Assembly: GCA_933228675.1 (NCBI GenBank)
Contig: OW121743.1
Coordinates: 89,765,498-89,829,497 of the forward strand
Direction: 5' to 3'
Length of the DNA: 64,000 nt
DNA from: Stomorhina lunata
Taxonomy: Eukaryota > Arthropoda > Insecta > Diptera > Rhiniidae
Shown: positions 11,009-21,797 of the stretch, one piece after another
Position numbering within the stretch: the first letter of the stretch is position 1
How the letters are laid out: every line of letters begins with the position of its first letter
The notes under the pieces: generated by a model
The model's database searches: none
The model's input: only the letters and a program-made list of their open reading frames with translations
Told to the model about the DNA's origin: nothing
Translations under genes and position numbers: made by a program

Positions 11009-11356
11009 AGATAATTTATAGAGTTTATACAATATATGGAAACTATACAATATGTATGTAAATATAAAAAATTTCCAAAAAAAAGAACATTAATTTGTTG
11101 CAAAAAATGCGATAAATGAAGAACTGCTCGACCGATTTTCAGCAAACTTCACTTAAACCATCTACTAAATGATCAAAACTTCATTTGAAAACTTTTGTTT
11201 TGTATATGATTTTTGTTTTAATTTCTTAAAATAGTTGAAACAATGTTTTTTATATCAAATCACAAAGAGATAAATTGTAAATAAATTCTCAAATCAAATT
11301 GTTTACTTATCAAATAGTTTACAAAATTTTTCATAAATTTTGATTTAATAACAATA
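11009..11356. other. AT-rich unassigned sequence
   Basis: No feature is seen apart from the TA at 11355-11356, which is the target-site duplication of the following mariner element. Confidence 0.5.
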
Positions 11357-12659
11357 AAGAGTGCTCTAAATAAAATTTGTAGTTGGATTTTCTTAAATAA
11401 AAATCAAACCTTTTAATATAAAAACTCTACAAAATACGCAAATATAATGACATATTATACAAAATCATTTTGCATTAAAATGTTTACTTAGTACTCGGGT
11501 TTTGCAAAATTATCGACTTTTTTCGGAAACCCTCCCATTAAAGATTTTACAGTTGCTTCTGATACCTTTTTGGAGCATGTGTTCCACCTGCGCTTAAAAT
11601 CGGACATGTTCTTGGAAATCTTTCCTGTGTTCTTCAATTCCTTTTTTACCAGAGCCCAATACCTTTCCACTGGACGAAGTTCTGGACAGTTAGGTGGATT
11701 TGCCTCTCGTGGTACAAAAATGACATTATTCTTTGAGTACCACTCAAATGCCTTTTTCCATAATGGCATGATGCCAAATCGGGCCAAAAAAATGTAGTCA
11801 CTCTGTGCTCTCTTAAAAAGGGTAACAACCGTTTTTGTAGGCACTCCTTTATATTTATTTATAATTTCTGTGTTTATTGTGCCAGATGCCACAAATACTT
11901 TACTTCTTTTGCCACAACTGCAAATAGCTTGCCACACGAGAAACTTCTTAGGGAATTTTGTTTGTTTTTTTGTGCGAAACTCTTGCCGAACTTTGCCCCG
12001 TTTATCAGCAACATAAAAATCTTGACCAGGAAGTTGAGAAAAGTCTGCCAGTACGTATGTTTCAACATCCATCATACAACAGGTGTATTTTTTTATAAAA
12101 TCAGACTTCAATTTTTTCGCTCGTTTTTTTGCTTCTAAGTTCTTTATATCATTGCGATCTGGAACCTTTTGGACTTTGTATGTCTTCAGTCCAGCATAAG
12201 CTTTGACTTTATGTGCAAAATTCGTAGAACATTTCACCGTACGAGCTGCTTTTCTTAAAGAAGTGTTAGGCGCTCTTCGAAAGAGTCGCTCGACTTCTTT
12301 TGCCTTACCAATATCTGTAGGACCTTTTTTCCTCCCTGATCCAGGTTTTCTTTCAATGCTCAGGTTTTCCTTATACCGTCTGATGGCATTAGAAACCGTT
12401 CGAGGGTCAACTTTCAAATTTTTAGCTATTTTTTTAAAAGTCCATGACGGATTTTTTTGAAAAGTTTTAATTATATTTTCACGAACTTTTTTTTCGCAGT
12501 CCATTTTGATTGAAATAACTATTGAAAATTAATAATTTCTAAAATAATAGTATCTGACATATCTATAGAAACTAACTTGATCAAAAAATAAATTATTTCT
12601 TGCACTATGGATAAATTTTGTCTAAAATAGTAAATGCATATTTTTTTTAGAACACTCTT
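11357..12659 (-). mobile_element. Complete Tc1/mariner-superfamily element (DD37E type)
   Basis: The element is 1303 bp with inverted ends aagagtgctctaaataaaat (left) and aagagtgttctaaaaaaaat (right, reversed). TA flanks it on both sides (11355-11356 and 12660-12661). One transposase frame on the minus strand fills 11488-12504. Length, TA target and transposase motifs all fit Tc1/mariner. The ends are well preserved while the catalytic centre is broken, so it may still be mobilised in trans but cannot move itself. Confidence 0.93.
11488..12504 (-). pseudogene. Mariner-type (DD37E) transposase with two compensating frameshifts
   Basis: A 338-codon open frame reads as a Tc1/mariner transposase, the enzyme that cuts and pastes its own element at TA sites. 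Residues about 22-46 form a helix-turn-helix with WTFKKIAKNLKVDPRTVSNA. A GRPR-like basic patch (PGSGRKKG) is at 55-62, and a second helical DNA-binding part follows to about 110. The first catalytic Asp is D146 in MMDVETYV, and the last acidic residue is E280 in PELRPVERYW. The block with the second Asp (WPDLASCHYGK) is not in this frame: it is read one frame over, between about 11754 and 11830. A one-base gain near gttgttaccc and a one-base loss in the A run of tatggaaaaagg restore the frame, so residues 226-251 are scrambled and the catalytic Asp is lost. In the family frame, 37 residues separate it from E280. Start chosen: the first ATG, 155 bp inside the end. Confidence 0.92.
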
Positions 12660-12677
12660 TAAATACTAAAAAGCTTA

Positions 12678-12806
12678 TGTGGGGTTTATATAACTCAAGC
12701 GGCTGACGATTGAGTTAAATTTACATGTATTTTGTTTTTGTTACAAAAACAAAACCCATGTAAATTTCACTCAATCGTCAGCTGCTTGAGTTATAGAAAC
12801 CCCACA
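12678..12806. mobile_element. Near-perfect palindromic MITE with TGTGGGG ends
   Basis: Arms of about 62 bp begin tgtggggttt and carry the internal phrase gctgacgattgagt. They differ at about five positions and meet in a few bases near gttacaaaaac. TA occurs just outside on the left (12676-12677) and one base beyond the right arm (12808-12809), which suggests a TA target. It lies 18 bp from the mariner element. Confidence 0.85.
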
Positions 12807-13594
12807 TTAGTCTGTTTTGCTACTAAAAATACATATTTATAGAAATAATTGTTGAATTGAATTTTGTCCCTTTTTTGCTTTATTGTTTAAAATGAATATT
12901 CAATATTTATGATTTATTTATTTATTTAGTTGTCATCTGCTGTTAGACATTGGCATCAACAACAGACCACCCAGGATTTTGTTGTATGATATTTTTATTT
13001 GCTTTCTTTGTAATGGTAAAATTTGTTTGTATATGTTTTTTCCTAAACTTCAAAAAACATTTTTACTGCCAAACGAGAGACGAGTCCAAAATTTCTAAAC
13101 AAAATACTAAAATTGTTTTAATCCATGTTTTGATGTTTTAATAAACGAAAAGGGAAAATTTTGATTTATGGTTAAATAAAATTCATATATGTTTATAAGG
13201 AAATGGCAAAAGAAAAATTCTAAAAATATTTGATATCCTAAAATTATTTATTTAGAAAAAAAGAAACTTTCTTCAATTTTTTCAAATGCTTTAAAAATTT
13301 TTTCTTTGGTGAAAAATGTTTAAAGTAGAAAAAGGTACAAACATAAATTGGACTGGGAATTTTTCAAAATACAAGAAATTTATCAATACTTTAAACATGT
13401 TTTATTTATTGGGCGTTAACTATTAAAATTTTATTCAAATTAAATACTTCCAAGTCCCAAGTACCCCTAATTTAGAATTCCTTAATTTCCTTTTACCTAT
13501 AAAACCTTATATGCGGGCATAGACATATACATTATCGAATCTCCTGAAAGTAGGCATTAAATTTTATTCAAAATCTTGTTAATTTCCATTAGAG
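12807..13594. other. AT-rich unassigned sequence
   Basis: A 63-codon frame at 12950-13141 shows no recognisable content. No repeats are seen. Confidence 0.5.
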
Positions 13595-13918
13595 CTGGGG
13601 CCAAATTACCGCATTAGATATCGATCGAAAACTCAGACTTTTAAGCGAATATTGTGAAGTATACTTTAGGGATGTTCAAAGTTACTTCGATGTAAAAAGT
13701 TTATTGAAATTTGGTATCCATTTTGATTCGTTTTAAAAAAATATATTGTTCAACTAAAACTCTTTTATTATTGTTCATCTTTTGGCAAATGACTTCAAAA
13801 AAATATACTAAACTGTGCATCTTTTAAATAATTTTTATTATCCTTAAAGTATGCTATACAAATGTTGTAAAAATAACTAAGATTTCGATCGATATCGAAT
13901 GCCATAATTTGGCCCCTG
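13595..13918 (+). mobile_element. M1 family MITE, complete copy
   Basis: It starts ctggggccaaattaccgc and ends, reversed, caggggccaaattatggc. On both arms this is followed by attcgatatcgatcgaaa or a one-base variant, giving 35-40-bp inverted ends. The interior is 240 bp, without a gene. A second copy at 56482-56784 has the same order of interior phrases (gttcaaagttacttcgatg, cttttggcaaat, ccttaaagtatgctatac). hAT-like ends are possible, but no matching 8-bp flanks are seen. Confidence 0.82.
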
Positions 13919-14796
13919 ACTGCGTATTTAATGTTTTTATAAAAATCAAAATTATTATTTCCCTAATAGAAACTGCTCTGAAATTGAAACTGAAACTGAA
14001 ATTTAAACTTTTTCTTTGTATTTTACTTGTTTTCAATATCAAACAAAAAAAGAAGAAAACAATTTCATGGAAAACATTTAAAAATACTGGGTTTCCTACC
14101 GCTCCTGAATATTTAATTTTAGCTGACAATTCATCAACTGTCAATTTAATTTATTTCGAAATGTTAGTCACGTTTAGCAATTGCAATGTTGTTTATGATT
14201 TTTATGTCTCAAATGTGTTTGAACACTTCCATAGAATGTTATTCTAAGGATCTGATATAAAGATGACATTGAAGAAAGTTAGTATTATAAAAAATTCTAT
14301 AAAACAATACTTGTCTAGCTAAAAAAACAGAACTTAGCAATAAATTGCCTTAAAAACAACAAAGTCTTGGGCTTTGGGTTTATGACCAAATATGGTTAAA
14401 CGACAATCAAGGATTGACAAACAAGAATGAAAACAAAATGTACAAATGTTTTGAGAATAAAAAATCAAATTTTTGTATCAATAAGAAATCAAAAATATCT
14501 GTATAAAGATTTAAATTGATATGTCATAAATAGAATTAAGTAATAAAACCAAATTGGTTTAAATTTATGGAAAAGGTTTATGCAATTTAAATATAAATAA
14601 ATTTAAGCTAATAATCCACTTTTTTTATTAAGACTGAAACAAATGAGAGTCCAAATTCCCAACCAAGATTTGTCAAAGTTATAAATTATATAAAGAAAGT
14701 CACATGAAATTTCATCTCTATATTTCAAAGAAGTATCAAATATAAAAAGTATTGCATACTTTTAGTCTTAAATAATTTTCATATTTTGAATATGAA
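13919..14796. other. AT-rich unassigned sequence
   Basis: Overlapping short frames on both strands (13909-14247 and 13854-14144) begin inside the M1 end and show no domain. No other feature is seen. Confidence 0.5.
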
Positions 14797-16713
14797 TGAT
14801 TTTTCATTTTTCAAAAACTTACTTTTAGTAGGAAATTTTTCAAAAATTTACTTTTTATAGGAAATTTTTCAAAAAGTCACTTTTTAAAGGAAATTTTTCA
14901 AAAATTTATTTTTTACAGGAAATTTTTTAATATTAACTTTTTATAGGAAATTTTTCAAAAATTTACTTTTTATAGGAATTTTTTCAAAAATTTACTTTTT
15001 ATAGAAAATTTTTCAAAAATTTACTTTTTATAGGAATTTTTTCACAAATTCACTTTTTATAGAAAATTTTTCAAAAATTTACTTTTTAAAGGAAATTTTT
15101 CAAAAATTTACTTTTTATATGATAATTTTCGAAAATTTACTTTTTATAGGAAATTTTTCAAAAATTTACTTTTTATATGATAATTTTCGAAAATTTACTT
15201 TTTATAGGAAATTTTTCAAAAATTTACTTTTAATAGGAAAATTTTCAAAAATTTACATTTTATAGGAAATTTTTCAAAATTTTACTTTTTATAGGAAATT
15301 TTTCAAAAATTTACTTTTATAGAAATTTTTCAAAAATTCACTTTTTATAGGAAATTTTTCAAAAATTTACTTTTTATAGGAAATTTTTCAAAAATTTACT
15401 TTTTATAGGAAATTTTTCAAAAATTTACATTTTATAGGAAATTTTTTTAAAAATTTACTTTTTATAGGAAATTTTTCAAAAATTTACTTTTTATAGGAAA
15501 TTTTTCAAAAATTTACCTTTTATTGGAAATTTTTCAAAAATTTACTTTTTATTGCAAATTTTTCAAAAATTTACTTTTTATTGCAAATTTTTCAATAATT
15601 TATTTCTTATAGGAAATTTTTCAAAAATTTACTTTTTATAGGAAATTTTTCAAAAATTTACTTTTTATAGGAAAATTTTCAAAAACTTACTTTTTATAGG
15701 AAATTTTTCAAAAATTTACTTTTTATAGGAATTTTTTCAAAAATTTACTTTTTATAGAAAATTTTTCAAAAATTTACTTTTTATAGGAATTTTTTCACAA
15801 ATTCACTTTTTATAGAAAATTTTTCAAAAATTTACTTTTTAAAGGAAATTTTTCAAAAATTTACTTTTTATATGATAATTTTCGAAAATTTACTTTTTAT
15901 AGGAAATTTTTCAAAAATTTACTTTTTATAGGAAATTTTTCAAAAATTTACTTTTTATAGGAAATTTTTCAAAACTTTACTTTTTATAGCAAATTTTTCA
16001 AAAATTTACTTTTTATAGGAAATTTTTCAAAAATTTACTTTTTATAGGAAATTTTTCAAAAATTTACTTTTTATAGGAAATTTTTCAAAAATTTACTTTT
16101 TATAGGAAATTTTTCAAAATTTTTTTTTTTTTATAGGAAATTTTTCAAAAATTTACTTTTTATAGGAAATTTTTCAAAACTTTACTTTTTATAGCAAATT
16201 TTTCAAAAATTTACTTTTTATAGGAAATTTTTCAAAAATTTACTTTTTATAGGAAATTTTTCAAAAATTTACTTTTTATAGGAAATTTTTCAAAAATTTA
16301 CTTTTTATAGGAAATTTTTCAAAATTTTTTTTTTTTTATAGGAAATTTTTCAAAAATTTACTTTTTATAGGAAATTTTTCAAAAATTTACTTTTTATAGC
16401 AAATTTTTTAAAAATTTACTTTTTATAGGAAATTTTTCAAAAATTTACTTTTTATAGGAAATTTTTCAAAAATTTACCTTTTATAGGAAATTTTTCAAAT
16501 TTTTTTTTTTTTTATAGGAAATTTTTCAAAAATTTACTTTTTATAGGAAATTTTTCAAAAATTTACTTTTTATAGGAAATTTTTCAAAAATTTACTTTTT
16601 ATAGGAAATTTTTCAAAAATTTACTTTTTATAGGAAATTTTTCAAAAATTTACTTTTTATAGGACATTTTTCAAAAATTTACTTTTTATAGGAAATTTTT
16701 CAAAATTTTACTT
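14797..16713 (+). repeat. Satellite A array 3
   Basis: About 65 copies of the 29-bp unit in the orientation of array 1. A variant block with ttcacaaattcactttttat occurs at 15041 and again at about 15794, so a segment of about 753 bp (26 monomers) is duplicated. Near the right end variants ending in a long T run and in caaaactttac recur every 205 bp or so (15971/16176 and 16117/16321), a second higher-order period. The array stops where a DINE-like tail begins at 16714, with no spacer. Confidence 0.95.
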
Positions 16714-16881
16714 ACGGAAACAGCTTGAATATATAAGTTTTGAGAAAATGTTTGTATGATGGCAAAACTTAGCAAATATTTGTCTTTATACAGGAAAAAA
16801 ATAACACCTTTGACTTTTGTGGTAAAGGGTATCGTAGTATCGTATGGTCGGGCTTGACCGACTATAGCACTTTCTTATTTG
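16714..16881 (+). mobile_element. DINE-like element, 3' terminal fragment
   Basis: It begins cggaaacagcttgaatatat, as in the interior of the copy at 23232-23987, and ends with the family's terminal hairpin gtcgggcttgaccgac, then tatagcactttcttatttgt. The 5' two thirds are absent and satellite A takes their place. Confidence 0.85.
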
Positions 16882-18329
16882 TTTTAATGAAGTTTTATTT
16901 TCTTTCCAATATTTGGCTATTCAATTTTGCCTCCACATCAAATTCTTTATCTCAAACAAATTTTACATGACAAATATTTATGAATTTTTATTTAAAATGC
17001 TGACCCTTTCACTTTGATGCCTTTAATACGACCATGAATCCGATATGAATATTGTAATACAAAAACTTTCTGGCTATAAATTATAAATTGACCAAAAAAA
17101 TATGGCGATGTTAAGCCAAAAAGATAAATTCTATCTATATGATGAATTCGATACTCTTTGGCAATGAAATCCCATAGCAGAGTAAAATAAAAGGAAGCCG
17201 AATTTAGATTTGTATTAACAGTATAAAAAACTCCATAAATGAATTTAGCCTTTGGAAAGGAGAAAATATTATAAAAACATGTTATCAACCAGAACTCTGG
17301 GCAGTTTGTAGACTAAAAAAATAGCCAGAAAAATAAATCATAAATATTTAAAAAAATTATGAGTACAAAAAGACAAATTGAGCTACAAAATAAATATTTT
17401 TATTCCTATTCAAATTAATAGTAAAATAAAATTTGTAACTAAATATTTATGGCTTTAAATCAAAGCGAATAAAATTTGTTAAAAACTTTTGTAAAAATAA
17501 ATAAAAGTTTAATTGAAAATAGTTTTAGTTTTTAGTCCTCTGTAATATCATAAAACAATAATTTAAATCTAAAATTTTACAAAAGCTAATAAAAAAGAGT
17601 AGTATCCCTCAAATTAAAAACGATGTGAATTATTTATTTTGAAAACATCGTATGTTTTGGATCGAGCAAACATGTAAAACTTTTACATTTTAAGCCATAA
17701 GTAATTTTTCGTCTATGGGATAGTGTTTCCACTTTTAATCCGACAAACTTTGGATGTTCAAAAACTATTTATTTACGATGGAACTAAAAAACCACATTTT
17801 CTCAGAATCCTAAAAATATGCAATGCTTTCAAAACTTGGGTTTTTATATACAAATTTCTGATAAAAATAGCAACCAAAAAACTAATTTAATAAATACAAT
17901 ATTAAAAAAAATACAACATCTATCAACAAAAATTATGATATCTTTTGACACTGTTTTTCATTTGTGTTCTCTTTTATTCCTCATCATTTTTATTTATTAT
18001 TACTACAATAATCGAAAAAATGTATATTCTGGGGGATAAAAACAAACACATATCAGTTACTGTAGAAAAAGTTAAAAAAAAAACATCAAATCAAAAGATA
18101 ATTTCAGGATTATGACATATCATCTGATGGAAAAAGAAAAAAAAAACACTGACAAATCATAAAACTTGTGTATTAACCTTATATGATAAAGAACTAGGAT
18201 AGATTTGTGTATTTTTTTGTCATACAAAATGATTTATTGTTTGCTTTTTGATAGGGATTAGATTAACACTATTAAACGATTAATAAAGCGCCTTAAAGTA
18301 TGCAACACAAATTTCAATCTATAGAAAAA
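16882..18329. other. AT-rich unassigned sequence
   Basis: Short frames at 16992-17288 (minus) and 17818-18039 show no domain, signal or codon bias. No repeat is recognised. Confidence 0.5.
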
Positions 18330-19049
18330 ATTTAGATAACAAATTTTTTTACAAAAATTTTCGTTAAAAAAACTTTTCTAAAGAAAAATGTTTGATAAAA
18401 AAATTTTTCTATAGAAACATTTTCTATAAAAAAAATTTTCAGTAGAAAAATTTTCGATAAAAAAATTTTTCTAAAAAAAATTTTTATAAAATTTTTTTTT
18501 AGAAAAATTTTCGTTAAAAAAAAATTTTCTAAAGAAAAATTTTAGATAAAAAATTTTTCTAAAGAAAAATTTTTCTTAAGAAAAATTTTTGATAATGAAA
18601 TTTTCGATAGCAAAATTTTTCTATAAAATATTTTTAAATTTTCTATAGAAAAATTTTAGACAAAAAAATTTTTGTATAGAAAACTTTTCGATCAAAAAAT
18701 TTTTCTATAGAAAAATTTTCGATAAAAAAAGTTTTTTATAGAAAACTTTTCGATAGAAAAATTTTTCTATAGAAAAATTTTCGATAAAAAAAAATTTTCT
18801 TTAGAAAAATTTTCGATAAAAAAATTTTTCTATAGAAAAATTTTCAATAAAAAAAAATTTTTCTGTAGAAAAATTTTCGATAAAAAAATTTTTCTATAGA
18901 AAAATGTTCGATAAAAAAATTTTTCTATAAAAAAATGTTCGATAGAAAAATTTTTCTATAGAAAAATTTTCAATAAAAAAATTTTTCTTTAGAAAAATTT
19001 TCGATAAAAAAATTTTTCTGTAGAAAAATTTTCAATAAAAAATTTTTCC
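18330..19049 (+). repeat. Satellite B array 1, left part (31-bp monomer)
   Basis: Monomers read tatagaaaaattttcgataa followed by aaaaatttttc and become more regular toward the right. The monomer is close to its own reverse complement except for the cgataa box, so orientation is set by that box. The array runs directly into core U at 19050. Confidence 0.92.
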
Positions 19050-19497
19050 AAAAAGAAGTGTATTTGCATTTGATCCCAAACCTGTTACATTTATTTATTA
19101 ATGTAACAGATCAATTTATTGATAAAAAGCCAAAAAATAATTGCGGAGAAACCAAATTCCTCGACGCGTTTCGATGGTTGGTTAAGCCATCTCTTCAGGA
19201 GGATTATCCCCAATTTAGACAGATCGAAAACCTCGCATTATTACTAAATTTACAAACATAACTATTAAGAATTATGTTCATAAAACAAAAGTAAAAGCGT
19301 AGATTATCGACTGAACAAAAACAAACATTTTTCAGTTTTCATCTACCTTGACTTCCCACGTTCTTGCTGTAGCCGTCGGCTACTATATGCAGAATGCTGT
19401 GAAAAAGGGGGGGTAAGATGTTTTAAAATAAACAAGTTTGTTTTAAAAATAAGCTGAATCAAAAAATAACAAATTAGTCGGGATGTAAATATTATTC
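19050..19497 (+). repeat. Core U, complete copy inside satellite B
   Basis: A 448-bp sequence of ordinary complexity begins aaaaagaagtgtatttgcat and ends gggatgtaaatattattc, with satellite B on both sides in the same orientation. It contains acctgttacatttatttatt and its inverse aatgtaacag (a hairpin), a 67-codon open frame from a GTG at 19058, a block with gtagccgtcggctacta (palindrome), and a G run. Related copies are at 27896-28911, 48675-48770 and 54146-54470. The open frame lacks an ATG and is not open in the diverged copy, so I do not call a gene. Class unknown. Confidence 0.8.
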
Positions 19498-20290
19498 AAA
19501 AAATTTTCGATAAAAAAATTTTTCTATAGACAAATTTTGATTAACAAGTTTTTCTATAGAAAAATTTTCGATCAAAAATTTTTTTTTGTAGAAAAATTTT
19601 TGATAAAAAAATTTTTCTATAGAAAAATTTTTGATAAAAAAATTTTTCTATAGAAAAATTTTTGATACAGAAATTTTTCTATAAAAAAATTTTGGATAAA
19701 AAAATTTTTCTATAGAAAAATTTTCGGTAAAAAAATTTTTCTATAGAAAAATTTTCGATAAAAAAATTTTTCTCTAGAAAAATTTTCGATAAAAAAATTT
19801 TTCTATAGAAAAATTTTCGATAAAAAAATTTTTCTATAGAAAAATTTTCGATAAAAAAATTTTTCTATAGAAAAATTTTCGATAAAAAAATTTTTCTATA
19901 GAAAAATTTTCGATAAAAAATTTTTTTTTTCAGTTTTCATCTTCCTTCACTTCCCACAAAAATTTTCGTTAAAAAGTTTTTCTATGGATTTTTTCTCGAT
20001 AAAAACATTTTCAATAGAAAAATCTTCACAAATTTTCTATAGAAAATTTTTTATAAATATATTTCCTTCACTTCCCACAAAAATTTTCGTTAAAAAGTTT
20101 TTCTATGGATTTTTTCTCGATAAAAACATTTTCAATAGAAAAATCTTCACAAATTTTCTATAGAAAATTTTTTATAAATATATTTTTCTATAAAAAAATT
20201 TTGAATTTTCTGTAGAAAAATTCTTAATATAATAATTTTCTGTAGCAAAATTTTTGATAAAAAAATTTCCTATGGAAAAGTTTTTGATAA
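19498..20290 (+). repeat. Satellite B array 1, right part, with a 121-bp duplication
   Basis: Regular 31-bp monomers run to about 19930. A fragment of core U (cagttttcatcttccttcac, 19931-19957) then appears and is part of a 121-bp tandem duplication (19942-20062 and 20063-20183). Decayed monomers follow. Confidence 0.9.
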
Positions 20291-21360
20291 AAAATTTTCT
20301 ATACAAAATTTTCTTCGATTTAAGAAAATTTTTAAAAATTTACTATTTATATGAAATTTAAGAAACTTTTAAATAAAAAAATTTTAAAAATTCTTTTTCT
20401 TTTAGGAAATTTTAGAAAATATATAAGAAAATTGAAAAAAATTTAATTTTTTTTATGAAATTTTAGAAAATTTACTTTTATAAAAGGAAATTTTACTAAA
20501 AAATAAAATACTAATAAAATTTACTTTTTGTAGGAAATTTTCAAAAAAATTTTTTATGAAATTTTGGAAAATTTACTTTTATATAAGAAAATGTTTAATA
20601 TTTAGTTTTTAGAAAAAAATTTTAAAAAATTTACTTTTTTTTTAAATTTTAAAAATTTACTTTTAAACAAGAAAATTTTTATTTTTTTTTTTAAATTTAC
20701 TTTTTTAACAAATTTTAGAAATTTACTTTTATATAAGAAAATTTTTATAAATTTAATTTTTTTATGAAATTTTAAAAAATTTATATTTATAAAAGAAGGT
20801 TTTGAAAATTAACTTTTTCTTTAGGAAATCTTAGAAAATTTATTTTGGTTTATTTTCTGAAATTTTTAGAATTTACTTATATGTAAAAAAATTTACTTTT
20901 TTTTTAGAAAAATTATTTTTATAAAAGAAAATTTAAAAAATTTAGGAAATTTAATTTTATATAAGAAAATTTTCAAAAATTTATTTTTCTAGGAAATTTT
21001 AGAAAATTTACTTCTGTAAAGAAAATTTTCAAAAACTTACTTTTTTTGGGAATTTTTTTTAAAAATTTACCATTTTTTGAAGGAAATTTTCAAAAATTTA
21101 TTTTATATAAGAAAATTAAAAAAATTTACTTTTCTATAAGAATTTTTTTGAAAATAAACTTTGATACAGAAAATTTTCTAAAAATTTACTTTTTATTGTA
21201 ATTTTCTAAAAATTTACTTTTTATTGTAAATTTTTGAAAATTTACTGTTTTATAAGAAATTTTTGAAGACTTACTTTTTTATTGGAAATTTTTTCTAAAA
21301 ATTTCGAAATATTTGAAAATTTACTTTTAAACAAGAATTTTTTTAAAATTTGTTTTTATG
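20291..21360 (+). repeat. Degenerate satellite-A-like tract
   Basis: Variable units alternate phrases like ataagaaaattt and aaatttacttttt at roughly 29-55-bp spacing. This looks like an old, decayed relative of satellite A placed beside satellite B. Confidence 0.7.
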
Positions 21361-21548
21361 CAGTCAATTTTGAAAAAAAAAATATTTTATGTATTATCTT
21401 CAACACATACAATAATTTTAACATGTAAAGAGAATAACATATGTTCAGGTTTGCATGATATGTTATTGCTTGAAAAAGTCAATGATTTATTGATTCACCC
21501 TCGTATGTCGTAATAGGGTACTTATTCTTGGCTTTCATGTCTATAAAG
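21361..21548. other. Unassigned sequence
   Basis: A short AT-rich stretch. The last eight bases (ctataaag) are the left target duplication of the next element. Confidence 0.4.
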
Positions 21549-21789
21549 CAGCGGTGGGCAATAACACATATACAAATGCGATTGTTTTAGTAGAAGCAGA
21601 AAAATTTTAAAAACTCCATATTGTATTCTCGCTTCATCATTTGTGTTTCATAGCCATTGATTGAATTTTTTGTTCAGAGTTTGTGAAAAAACTGGAGCTC
21701 TTTACAATTATTGTGTGACGTGTATATGTGTCAACAGAATTTATTTGCCTATAACTAGTTATAGGAAATAAATTTCTTGCCCATGGCAG
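21549..21789. mobile_element. hAT-like MITE with 8-bp target-site duplication
   Basis: The left end is cagcggtgggcaataac, and the right end reversed is ctgccatgggcaagaa. It is flanked by ctataaag (21541-21548) and ctttaaag (21790-21797), identical at seven of eight bases. Ends of the form CAGNGGTGG and an 8-bp duplication are hallmarks of the hAT superfamily. The 241-bp interior has no coding capacity. Confidence 0.85.
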
Positions 21790-21797
21790 CTTTAAAG

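Noticed and set aside
13595..13918. M1 as a firm hAT element
   Set aside because: The right end fits CAGGGG..CCAAA, but the left end begins CTGGGG and no 8-bp duplication flanks this or the other copies.
18330..20290. Foldback element with core U between inverted B arrays
   Set aside because: Satellite B has the same orientation on both sides of U here and at 26590-29115, so it is not an inverted terminal repeat.
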